From Actinomycetota bacterium (GTDB taxonomy: Bacteria; Actinomycetota; UBA4738; HRBIN12): 6,806 nucleotides of DNA. A program made the position numbers and the translations under genes. The stretch spans positions 1-6,806 of the forward strand of contig SIRV01000183.1 of NCBI GenBank assembly GCA_004366195.1, read 5' to 3'. Shown here piece by piece: positions 1 to 5,753 of this stretch; position 1 is the first letter of the stretch; each line of letters starts with the position of its first letter. Under the pieces are notes generated by a model, which saw only the letters and a list, made by a program, of their open reading frames with translations, was not told where the DNA came from and did not search any database.

Positions 1-2
1 TC

Positions 3-149
3 CTCGACCGGCCTCTGCGGTACGCGCCCCTGTTCGAGGGGCTCGGGCTGCCGGTCGAGCTCTTCTGCTACACGCGGGAGGAGGCCGAGCGGGTCCCGCT
101 CGCCCGCCGAGCCCTGGAAACGGGGCTCCCCCTCGCCGTCCGGGCTTGA
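3..149 (+). CDS. C-terminal fragment of a probable nucleotidyltransferase-domain protein
   Basis: The frame is open from the window edge and ends at TGA 147-149, leaving 48 residues of a protein that begins outside the window. The visible part contains a run reading LPVELFCYTREEAER, followed by a short helix-like tail ending in VRA. A Leu-Pro-Val-(D/E)-hydrophobic strand followed by a Tyr-Thr-x-Glu-Glu segment and a 'middle of a run, then last short strand' ending is what small MNT/KNTase-like nucleotidyltransferase proteins look like at their C-terminus. In that family the strand carries the third catalytic-site acidic residue. The GSx(10)DxD signature is not in the window, so the assignment rests on the tail alone. 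The gene is convergent with mtkB, 58 bases away, and nothing links it functionally to that operon. Confidence 0.5.
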   Translation, partial: LDRPLRYAPLFEGLGLPVELFCYTREEAERVPLARRALETGLPLAVRA

Positions 150-207
150 GGCGCCCGTAGACGCGCGCACGGCGCGGTCGTTGCGCCGCGGCCTCGGCGA
201 GCTCCGG

Positions 208-1092
208 CTAGAGGGCGCCGGCGCGCTTGAGGGCGCGGGCGACGGTGACCCCGATCTCGGCCGGGTTCCGCACGACGAGCAGGCCGAGCTCCTCCATCGC
301 GTCGAGCTTGGCCTGGGCGGTGTCGGAGTCCCCGGCGATGACGGCCCCCGCGTGGCCCATCCGCCGCCCCCGCGGCGCGGAGACCCCGGCCACGAACCCC
401 ACGACCGGCTTCGTCATGTGCTCGGCGGCCCAGCGCGCCGCCTCCACCTCCTGCGGCCCCCCGATCTCGCCGATCATCACGACGGCGTCCGTCTCGGGGT
501 CCTCCTCGAAGGCCTCGAGCACGGCGCGGAAGTCCACGCCGTTCACCGGGTCGCCGCCGATCCCGACGCACGTGGACTGGCCGAGCCCGAGCCGGCTCAT
601 CTGGCTCACGGCCTCGTAGTTCAGCGTGCCGGAGCGGCTGACGACGCCGATGCGCCCGGGCGAGTAGATGTGGGCCGGCATGATGCCGACCTTGCACCGA
701 CCGGGCGTGATGATCCCCGGCGAGTTGGGGCCGATGATGGTGGTCGAGCGGCCCGTGAGGTAGCGCTTGGTCTTCACCATGTCGTGGACCGGCACGCCGT
801 CGGCGATGATGACGGCGACCTCCACCCCCGCCTCGATCGCCTCGAGGAGCGCGTCCACGGCGACCTGGGGCGGCGCGAAGATCCCCGTCACGTTCGCGCC
901 CGTCGCGGCCACCGCCTCCTCGACGCTGTCGAAGACCGGGAGACCGAGGTGGGTGGTGCCGCCCTTGCCCGGCGTGACGCCGCCCACGACGTTCGTGCCG
1001 TGCGCCATCGCGTCCTGCGCGTGGAACGTGGCGTGCTGGCCGGTGAAGCCCTGGATGATGACGCGCGAGGTCTCGTCCACGAAGACGCTCAT
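208..1092 (-). CDS. mtkB: Malate-CoA ligase (malate thiokinase) alpha subunit; SucD-like
   Basis: This is a 294-residue protein, the usual length for succinyl-CoA synthetase alpha-type subunits. It should form the CoA-binding and phosphohistidine half of a heteromeric acid-CoA ligase. An N-terminal Rossmann CoA-binding domain contains GVTPGKGGTTH (38-48) and a GPNSPG loop (121-126). The C-terminal ligase domain contains SRSGTLNYE (152-160), GIGGDP (177-182), GEIGGPQE (208-215) and the phosphohistidine motif GRRMGHAGA, with His247. The GGPQE motif and the GDSDTA run after the histidine resemble my recollection of MtkB proteins rather than the SucD GGSAEE and GGKGTA. Residue 124 is Ser where SucD normally has Cys (Cys123 in E. 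coli). The ATG at 1092 overlaps the mtkA stop as ATGA, and a GGAGG lies about 10 nt upstream inside mtkA. It is the last gene of the mcl-mtkA-mtkB operon. A succinate-specific enzyme is the main alternative. Confidence 0.87.
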   Translation of the reverse strand: MSVFVDETSRVIIQGFTGQHATFHAQDAMAHGTNVVGGVTPGKGGTTHLGLPVFDSVEEAVAATGANVTGIFAPPQVAVDALLEAIEAGVEVAVIIADGVPVHDMVKTKRYLTGRSTTIIGPNSPGIITPGRCKVGIMPAHIYSPGRIGVVSRSGTLNYEAVSQMSRLGLGQSTCVGIGGDPVNGVDFRAVLEAFEEDPETDAVVMIGEIGGPQEVEAARWAAEHMTKPVVGFVAGVSAPRGRRMGHAGAVIAGDSDTAQAKLDAMEELGLLVVRNPAEIGVTVARALKRAGAL

Positions 1093-2291
1093 GCGCGCAC
1101 CCCCTCCGGGACCGGCTCGTAGCCGGCCTCGACGGCTCGGAGCGCGGCGACGGCCTTGCGGGCGCCGTCGTCGAGGTCTTCGGCCACGATGAGGTCGAGG
1201 CCGCTCTCGGCCAGGATCCGCCGCCCCTCCTCCACGTTGGTGCCGGCCAGGCGCACGACGATCGGCACGTCGACCCCCTGCGAGCGCGCCGCCCGCACCA
1301 CGCCCTCGGCGATCCAGTCGCACCGGTTGATGCCGGCGAACACGTTCACCAGGATCACCCGGACGTTCGGGTCGGCGCGCACGATCCGGAAGGCGTTCGC
1401 CACCTTCTCCGGGCTCGCGCCGCCGCCGACGTCGAGGAAGTTCGCGGGGCGGGCGCCGTGGAGCACGATGGCGTCCATGGTGGCCATGGCGAGGCCCGCG
1501 CCGTTCACGATGCACCCCACCTGCCCGTCGAGCGCGATGTAGCTCAGCCCGTGGCCGTGGGCCTCGACCTCCTTCGGGTCCTCCTCGTCGAAGTCCCGGA
1601 GCTCGGCGATCTCGCCCTGCCGGAACAGCGCGTTGTCGTCGAACGAGAGCTTGGCGTCGAGGGCGAGGAGGTCGCCGTCCTCCGTCTCGACGAGGGGGTT
1701 GATCTCGACGAGGAGCGCGTCCTTGTCGCACATCAGCCGGTACAGGCGCTTCAGGAGCCGCACGAACGGCGCCATCCGGTGCTGGAGCCCGATGGCCATC
1801 GCGAGCTTCCGGCACTGGAAGTCGAGGAGGCCGGTCGCCGGGTCCACGATCTCGGTGTGGATCCGCTCGGGGTGCTCCCGGGCGACCTCCTCGATGTCCA
1901 CGCCGCCGTCGGCGCTCGCGATGACCGCGATGCGTTGCGACGCACGATCGATCGTCATGCCGAGGTACCACTCGCGGTCCACGCGGCAGGCGCGCTCCAC
2001 GAGCACCCGCTGCACCAGCTGCCCCTCGGGCCCGGTCTGCTCGGTGATGAGGCGAGATCCGATCATCCGGTCCACGATCTCGCGCAGCTCCTCGCGGGAG
2101 GAGGCGATCCGGACCCCGCCGGCCTTGCCGCGGCCGCCGGCGTGGATCTGGGCCTTCACCACCCAGCGGTTGCCGCCGATCTCCTCGGCCACGCGCGCCG
2201 CCGCCCGGTCGGAGTAGGCGACCTCCCCGGGCGGCACGGGGATCCCGTAGGCCCGGAGCAGCTCCTTCGCCTGGTACTCGTGGATGTTCAT
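1089..2291 (-). CDS. mtkA: Malate-CoA ligase (malate thiokinase) beta subunit; SucC-like ATP-grasp
   Basis: This is a 400-residue ATP-grasp protein, predicted to bind nucleotide and the dicarboxylate and, with the alpha subunit, to make malyl-CoA from malate, CoA and ATP (EC 6.2.1.9 if the assignment is right). It starts MNIHEYQAKELL, the standard family N-terminus. It then shows KAQIHAGGRGKAGG (46-59) for the nucleotide, EINPL (196-200; Asn198) and LDAK (211-214; Asp212) at the positions of the E. coli Mg ligands, and NGAG (263-266). Near the C-terminus SucC proteins read FGGIVRCD, whereas this protein reads FAGINRCDWIAEGV (318-331), which matches what I recall of methylotroph MtkA. This loop lines the carboxylate pocket, so the change argues for malate over succinate. 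The ATG at 2291 overlaps the mcl stop (ATGA), with GGAGG 4 nt upstream, and the 3' end overlaps mtkB by 4 nt. The subunit assignment is firm and the substrate is inferred. Confidence 0.87.
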   Translation of the reverse strand: MNIHEYQAKELLRAYGIPVPPGEVAYSDRAAARVAEEIGGNRWVVKAQIHAGGRGKAGGVRIASSREELREIVDRMIGSRLITEQTGPEGQLVQRVLVERACRVDREWYLGMTIDRASQRIAVIASADGGVDIEEVAREHPERIHTEIVDPATGLLDFQCRKLAMAIGLQHRMAPFVRLLKRLYRLMCDKDALLVEINPLVETEDGDLLALDAKLSFDDNALFRQGEIAELRDFDEEDPKEVEAHGHGLSYIALDGQVGCIVNGAGLAMATMDAIVLHGARPANFLDVGGGASPEKVANAFRIVRADPNVRVILVNVFAGINRCDWIAEGVVRAARSQGVDVPIVVRLAGTNVEEGRRILAESGLDLIVAEDLDDGARKAVAALRAVEAGYEPVPEGVRA

Positions 2292-3256
2292 CCGCCCTCC
2301 CGCGCGCGCACCTGTTCCGCCTTGGCCAGCACGTTCTCGGCCCTCCGGACGCAGGCGGCATCGATCAGCCGACCGTCGAGCGAGACCGCGCCCCGCCCCT
2401 CCCGCGCCGCCGCCTCCATGGCCTCCACGATCCGGCGGGCGCGCTCGACCTCGACCTCGGTGGGGGTGAAGACCTCGTTGGCGAGCTCGATCTGCGAGGG
2501 GTGGATGGCCCACTTCCCCTCGCACCCGAGGGCGGCCGCCCGCCGCGCCGCCGCCCGGTAGCCGTCGGGGTCGCCGATGTCGCCGTAGGGGCCGTCGATG
2601 GGGCGCAGGCCGAACGCCCGCGCCGCCGCGACCATGCGGGAGATCCCGTAGTGCCACTGATCGCCCCAGTGGACCTCGCGGCGGCCCTCCGCGTCGGGGT
2701 CGGTGAGGACGGCGTAGTCGGCGTTCGCGCCCCCGATGCTCGTCGTGCGCGCCCCCACGCTCGCGGCGTAGTCGGCGACGCCGAAGACCATGGCCTCCAG
2801 ACGCTCGGGGCTGGCGGCGGCGATCGCCTCCACGTTCGCCATCCCCGCCGCGGTCTCGATGAGGACCGAGAGGCCGACCGGCGGGATCCGCCGAGCCGCC
2901 TCGATCTGCGAGCACAGGGTGGCCACGAAGGCCACGTCCGAGGGCGAGGCGACCTTCGGCACCAGCAGCAGGTCGAGGCGCTCGCCGGCTCGCTCCATCA
3001 CCTCCACCACGTCCCGGTAACACCAGGGCGTGTCGAGCCCGTTGATCCGCACGCTCACCGAGCACGAGGACCAGTCCAGCTCGAGGAGGGCCGAGATCGC
3101 GAGCTCCCGCGCTCGGTCCTTCTCCTCCGGCGCCACGGCGTCCTCGAGGTCGAGGAAGACCACGTCGGCCCCGAGCGTCGGGGCCTTCGCCACGGCTCGC
3201 TCGTTCGTCGCCGGGACGGCGAGCTCGCTGCGGTGCAGACGATCCTTCCTGGGCAT
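2288..3256 (-). CDS. mcl: L-malyl-CoA (beta-methylmalyl-CoA) lyase, CitE superfamily
   Basis: This is a 322-residue HpcH/HpaI-CitE superfamily enzyme, predicted to split malyl-CoA reversibly into acetyl-CoA and glyoxylate (EC 4.1.3.24), with beta-methylmalyl-CoA as a possible second substrate. Its motifs follow alphaproteobacterial Mcl closely: RLHRSELAVP near the start, DVVFLDLEDAVAP (31-43), SVRINGLDTP (68-77; Arg70), LIETAAG (132-138; Glu134), ADYAAS (161-166; Asp162), GKWAIHPSQ (247-255), ANEVFTP (259-265) and GRLIDAA (295-301; Asp299). Glu134 and Asp162 correspond to the Mg ligands of Rhodobacter Mcl1, Arg70 to its active-site Arg, and Asp299 to its conserved C-terminal acid. This full set favours malyl-CoA lyase over the shorter citrate-lyase beta subunit. 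The ATG at 3256 is chosen because it begins right before the conserved N-terminal block; upstream codons in frame only mirror the ATPase gene. It is first in the operon, and I see no convincing -10 or close Shine-Dalgarno. Confidence 0.9.
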   Translation of the reverse strand: MPRKDRLHRSELAVPATNERAVAKAPTLGADVVFLDLEDAVAPEEKDRARELAISALLELDWSSCSVSVRINGLDTPWCYRDVVEVMERAGERLDLLLVPKVASPSDVAFVATLCSQIEAARRIPPVGLSVLIETAAGMANVEAIAAASPERLEAMVFGVADYAASVGARTTSIGGANADYAVLTDPDAEGRREVHWGDQWHYGISRMVAAARAFGLRPIDGPYGDIGDPDGYRAAARRAAALGCEGKWAIHPSQIELANEVFTPTEVEVERARRIVEAMEAAAREGRGAVSLDGRLIDAACVRRAENVLAKAEQVRAREGG

Positions 3257-3286
3257 GGAGGCCGAGAGCCTCGCACGAGCGGAGCC

Positions 3287-3315
3287 CGACCCGCCATCGC
3301 CGCTCCGGCGGGTCG
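3287..3315 (-). terminator. 9-bp inverted repeat between the ATPase gene and mcl
   Basis: CGACCCGCC at 3287-3295 and its exact complement at 3307-3315 flank an 11-nt loop. The structure lies 64 nt past the ATPase stop and 31 nt before the mcl ATG, on the strand both genes use. It could be a GC-rich terminator without a U-tract for the ATPase transcript, or an operator for the mcl operon. No T-run follows on the minus strand, so termination is not certain. Confidence 0.35.
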
Positions 3316-3378
3316 AGCGCGCTCCGCCTTGCCTGAACGGCGAGCCAACAGGGCAGGAGACCCGGGGTCCCGTTCGAC

Positions 3379-4665
3379 TCAGGGCCCGAGGAGGGCGGCC
3401 GGCACCACCGCGATCCCGTCGGGACGGCGGTAGGCGTGTGAGCCCGTGGTCACGACGATCGCGTCGAGGAGGTCGTCCCCCATCTTGCCCGCGAGCCAGC
3501 GGAGCTGGCGGATGGCTCGCTCGTCGGGCGCCTGACCGAGCTTCACCTCGAGCGCGACGATCCTCCCGTCGTCCCGCTCCAGGATGAGGTCCACCTCGTG
3601 CTCGCCCCGATGGGTGCGGAGATGCTTCACGGCGGCCTCGGCCGCCTGCGCGTAGACGCGCACGGAGAGGGTGACCAGGGACTCGAAGAGCGAGCCGAGC
3701 AGAGGGCCGTCGCGGGGGACGGGCGGGCCCGGCGACCCGCCCCGGAGGAGGGACTCGCGCGTGGCACCGACCAGGCGGGCGGCGAGGGCCGGGTCGACCA
3801 GATGATGCTTCGGCGGGTGCGACAGCCGCGCGATGGGGCGGCGGGAGGGTGCCCACGCGGGCACCGGGTCCAGGATGAACAGCCGCTCCAGCACGTCGCG
3901 GTAGGTAAGGACCGTGGTCTTGGCCGGGGCGCGCCCATCACCCGCCGTGGCCGCCGCGCGGATCGTCTCCAGGGAGGCGGTCGTGCCCGTCGCGGCAGCG
4001 TAGGCGCGCATCCACCGCCGGAGGGCGGCCGGGTTCCGCACCGGCTCCCCGAGCTCTTCGACGTCGCGGTCCACCACGCGCTCGAGGTACCCATCGAGCT
4101 GGGCGCGCAGGGCCCGCTCGGAGAGGTGCCGCAGGCCGGGGAAGCCGGAGCGCAGGATCTCGTCTGTGTATCCGGCGAGCGTGAGCGCCGTCGTGCCGAC
4201 GACAGGGGGTCGCTCTCCGGTGAGGAGCCGAGCGAGGCTCACGGTAGGGGGCGCATCCAGGCGCTCCGCGAGCGAGAGGGGCCGCATCCGGAGCGAGACC
4301 ATCCGCGCCGCCCCGGTGTGCGTTGGGGGCCGCTCGGGCAACACCGACCCCGTGAGTAGGTACCGCCCCGGCGGCGCCCCCTCATCGACCTCCCGGCGGA
4401 CCCGATCCCAGACCGCCGGGACGAACTGCCATTCGTCGATGAGGACGGGCCCCGCCGCCGCCGTCAGCACGCCCGGGTCGGCCTCCAGCACGGCCCGCGG
4501 ACCCGGCTCGTCGAGGCGGAAGGTCGTGGCCGCCCGACGGGCGGCTGTGGTGGTTTTCCCGATGGCCCGGGCGCCCTCGATCAGGATGGCCGGTAACTCT
4601 GCGAGCAAGATGTCGAGCTCGCCGTCCACCACGCGTGGCCGGTAGGTCGCCGTCTGTGCAGGCAC
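3379..4665 (-). CDS. AAA ATPase with DUF4143 (COG1373-type)
   Basis: This is a 428-residue, complete-looking protein of the AAA_14/DUF4143 type. The cellular role of this family is poorly defined. The N-terminal ATPase has a Walker A GARAIGKTT (31-39; Lys37), a Walker B VLIDEWQ (74-80; Asp77-Glu78) and YLLTGS (102-107), a sensor-like strand. A middle region contains SGFPGL (173-178) and YLERVVDRDVEEL (193-205), typical of this family. The C-terminus has EVDLILE (357-363; Asp359) and ALEVK (371-375; Glu373, Lys375), the D...ExK arrangement of a PD-(D/E)XK-like fold, also usual in DUF4143. Whether it cuts DNA cannot be told. The start is GTG at 4665, placed just before the family's RVVD block. 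There is no Shine-Dalgarno, but TAGTCT (4672-4677) sits 6 nt upstream, which suggests a leaderless mRNA. Four 23-bp iterons abut the promoter and suggest autoregulation. The gene stands alone and may be an accessory cargo gene. Confidence 0.85.
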   Translation of the reverse strand: MPAQTATYRPRVVDGELDILLAELPAILIEGARAIGKTTTAARRAATTFRLDEPGPRAVLEADPGVLTAAAGPVLIDEWQFVPAVWDRVRREVDEGAPPGRYLLTGSVLPERPPTHTGAARMVSLRMRPLSLAERLDAPPTVSLARLLTGERPPVVGTTALTLAGYTDEILRSGFPGLRHLSERALRAQLDGYLERVVDRDVEELGEPVRNPAALRRWMRAYAAATGTTASLETIRAAATAGDGRAPAKTTVLTYRDVLERLFILDPVPAWAPSRRPIARLSHPPKHHLVDPALAARLVGATRESLLRGGSPGPPVPRDGPLLGSLFESLVTLSVRVYAQAAEAAVKHLRTHRGEHEVDLILERDDGRIVALEVKLGQAPDERAIRQLRWLAGKMGDDLLDAIVVTTGSHAYRRPDGIAVVPAALLGP

Positions 4666-4671
4666 AAGCGA

Positions 4672-4677
4672 AGACTA
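4672..4677 (-). promoter_or_regulatory. Candidate -10 element of the ATPase gene (leaderless)
   Basis: On the minus strand TAGTCT matches the actinobacterial TANNNT pattern and ends 6 nt before the GTG at 4665. That would place the transcript start at or next to the start codon. The first three bases are the end of the start-proximal iteron, so a protein on the array would cover the promoter. No clear -35 is seen. Confidence 0.45.
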
Positions 4678-4766
4678 CCATTTCGCAGTTACATATGCTA
4701 CCGTTTCGTGAACATCTACGCTACCGTTCCGTGGGTCTCTACGCTACCGTTTCGCAGATTCCTCGG
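4675..4766. repeat. Four tandem 23-bp iterons, probable operator
   Basis: On the plus strand a core reading CTACCGTTTCG recurs at 4675, 4698, 4721 and 4744, exactly 23 bases apart. Copy 1 has A instead of G at core position 6 and copy 3 has C instead of T at position 9. The next two or three bases are CAG in copies 1 and 4 and TG in copies 2 and 3. Copies 2 and 3 also share the ending CTACG before the next core. The intervening bases are not conserved, which is the pattern of a spaced protein-binding site rather than a slippage repeat. Read from the ATPase gene, the cores are CGAAACGGTAG and the nearest ends 9 nt before the GTG, overlapping its candidate -10. The likely role is an operator for the ATPase gene, perhaps bound by its own product. 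An iteron-type origin is less likely because no Rep gene is visible. Confidence 0.75.
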
Positions 4767-4830
4767 CGATCCACGCGCGCCTGGCGCAAGGCCGACGTGA
4801 CGGGCTCCTCTCGGCCTCGAGTGGACCGGT

Positions 4831-5651
4831 CTACGGCGGTCCGCGGTCGAGGAGCGGGGTCCCGTCCGGCCTGCTGAACACCGGGGTCCCGTTCACCATC
4901 TCCACCCGGTACCCGCGGTGGATCAGCCGGTGGTGCGGCCGGCACAGCAGCAGGAGGTTGCCGAGCCCCGTCTCCCCGCCGTCCGCCCAGTGCCGGACGT
5001 GGTGAGCGTCGCGCCATCCCGGCGACCGACCGCACCCGGGGAACCGGCAGCCGCGGTCGCGCACCCCGAGCGCCCGCCGGAGGGCGAGCGGGACGACCCG
5101 GGTCGAGCGCCAGACCTCGAACGGCCAGGAGCCCGGTCCGGTGATGACCCGGCTCACCCGCGAGTCGCACGCCAAGCGTCTCGCGGCCTCGGGCGTGATC
5201 GGTCCGGCGTCCTCGAGCTCGGCCGTTCCGGCCAGGCCCCGCAGGGCGTCGAGGTCCACCGTGACGACGACGTGCGGGCGCTCACCGGCCACCACCGGCC
5301 GGTCGGCCCGCTCTAGCCACGCCCGACAGATCTCGCCGAGCGCGTCAGCTCGCCGCTGCGCAGGGGTCCGCTGATCCGGCGCCGAGCGGGTCCGCGCATC
5401 CGCGTCCATCACCGCCCGCCCGGCCGCGGCCGAGGCCGGCACCCGGTGCGGGCAATGAGCCAGGCCGTGAGGGAGAGGCATCCGTCCCGCGCGCCCCGCT
5501 GCTCGAGTTCGGCAAGGCGCCGCGACCGTTCGGCCTCGATCATCCGGGAGGTCCGCTCGAGTTCGTCGAGGTCGGCCACGAGCTCGGCGTCACCGAGGGA
5601 GGCGAGGTCCTCCCCCCGGAGCTCCTCCAACGCCGATCGCAGCGTGCCCAT
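4831..5651 (-). pseudogene. DUF222/HNH endonuclease (13E12 family), internally deleted and frame-shifted
   Basis: The N-terminal piece (ATG 5651 to TGA 5411-5409, 80 aa) is a typical DUF222 start: LRSALEELRGEDLASLGDAE..., a helical Glu/Arg-rich segment, then SLTAWLIARTG, after which the frame runs into Arg/Pro-rich nonsense. The C-terminal piece (ATG 5409 to TAG 4833-4831, 192 aa) resumes at RTPAQRRADAL, the end of DUF222, and carries a full HNH domain. That domain has Cys121/Cys126 and Cys156/His159 as probable zinc ligands, His136-His137, Asn151 and His160 (numbering from the second ATG). By comparison with usual family lengths of 400-480 aa, some 100-150 residues of central DUF222 are gone, so a single sequencing indel cannot explain the break. 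The stop of piece 1 and the ATG of piece 2 overlap as TGATG, so the HNH half might still be made by reinitiation. A LexA box and a TANNNT hexamer lie directly upstream. The function of the intact family is unclear. Confidence 0.8.
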
Positions 5652-5658
5652 ACCCCGA

Positions 5659-5664
5659 ACCGTA
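5659..5664 (-). promoter_or_regulatory. Candidate -10 element of the DUF222/HNH gene
   Basis: TACGGT on the minus strand fits TANNNT and ends 7 nt before the ATG at 5651, with no Shine-Dalgarno in between. A leaderless transcript starting at or beside the ATG is implied. The LexA box begins one base further upstream, where a bound repressor would block the promoter. Confidence 0.45.
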
Positions 5665-5665
5665 C

Positions 5666-5679
5666 CGAACACGCGTTCG
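5666..5679. promoter_or_regulatory. LexA (SOS) box upstream of the DUF222/HNH gene
   Basis: The 14-mer CGAACACGCGTTCG matches the Gram-positive/actinobacterial LexA consensus CGAACRNRYGTTCG at every defined position. The flanking C and G extend the palindrome to six bases per arm around a 4-base spacer (5665-5680). It lies 14 bases from the ATG at 5651 and directly behind the candidate -10, a normal place for a repressor site. Several 13E12-family genes of Mycobacterium tuberculosis are reported to have LexA boxes, so the pairing makes biological sense. That LexA binds here is inferred from the motif. Confidence 0.75.
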
Positions 5680-5706
5680 GACGTCCGTGATGTGGCGCAC
5701 ACTCCT

Positions 5707-5732
5707 GGAAGTTCCTCGGAGGAAGTTCCTCG
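5707..5732. repeat. Two copies of a 12-bp direct repeat
   Basis: GGAAGTTCCTCG occurs at 5707-5718 and again at 5721-5732, separated by GA (period 14). Each copy contains GGAA-G-TTCC, a small dyad. The pair lies in the 102-bp gap between the peroxiredoxin stop and the HNH gene promoter. It could be a regulator site or a remnant; nothing else supports a role. Confidence 0.4.
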
Positions 5733-5753
5733 CGCGATCCCCGGAGAGGTGCC

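Noticed and set aside
150..207. Bidirectional terminator between the nucleotidyltransferase fragment and mtkB
   Set aside because: The gap is GC-rich with short self-complementary bits such as GCCGCGGC, but no stem of convincing length or T-run was found.
181..1122. Long plus-strand open frame (313 codons) opposite mtkB
   Set aside because: Composition is His/Arg/Asp/Gly-rich, no family is recognisable, and it is the antisense shadow of a clear SucD-like gene in GC-rich DNA.
1458..2561. Long plus-strand open frame (367 codons) opposite mtkA and the end of mcl
   Set aside because: It runs antisense across two confidently identified genes and has no domain-like pattern.
2501..3433. Plus-strand open frame (310 codons) opposite mcl
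   Set aside because: It is an antisense shadow; the composition is low in aliphatic residues and rich in Arg/His/Gly.
3257..3856. N-terminal extension of the mcl frame into the ATPase gene
   Set aside because: The added residues are Arg/Pro/Gly-rich and out of frame with a real ATPase gene; the Mcl homology begins right after the ATG at 3256.
4675..4766. CRISPR array
   Set aside because: The period is only 23 bp with an 11-14 base core and no room for spacers of about 30 bp; there are no cas genes nearby.
4675..4766. Plasmid-type replication origin with iterons
   Set aside because: There is no Rep-like gene, AT-rich unwinding region or DnaA box in the window; position at the ATPase promoter fits an operator better.
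4823..4842. Small dyad GGACCG / CGGTCC at the end of the HNH gene
   Set aside because: The stem is only 6 bp, spans the stop codon and has no T-run; it is not strong enough to call a terminator.
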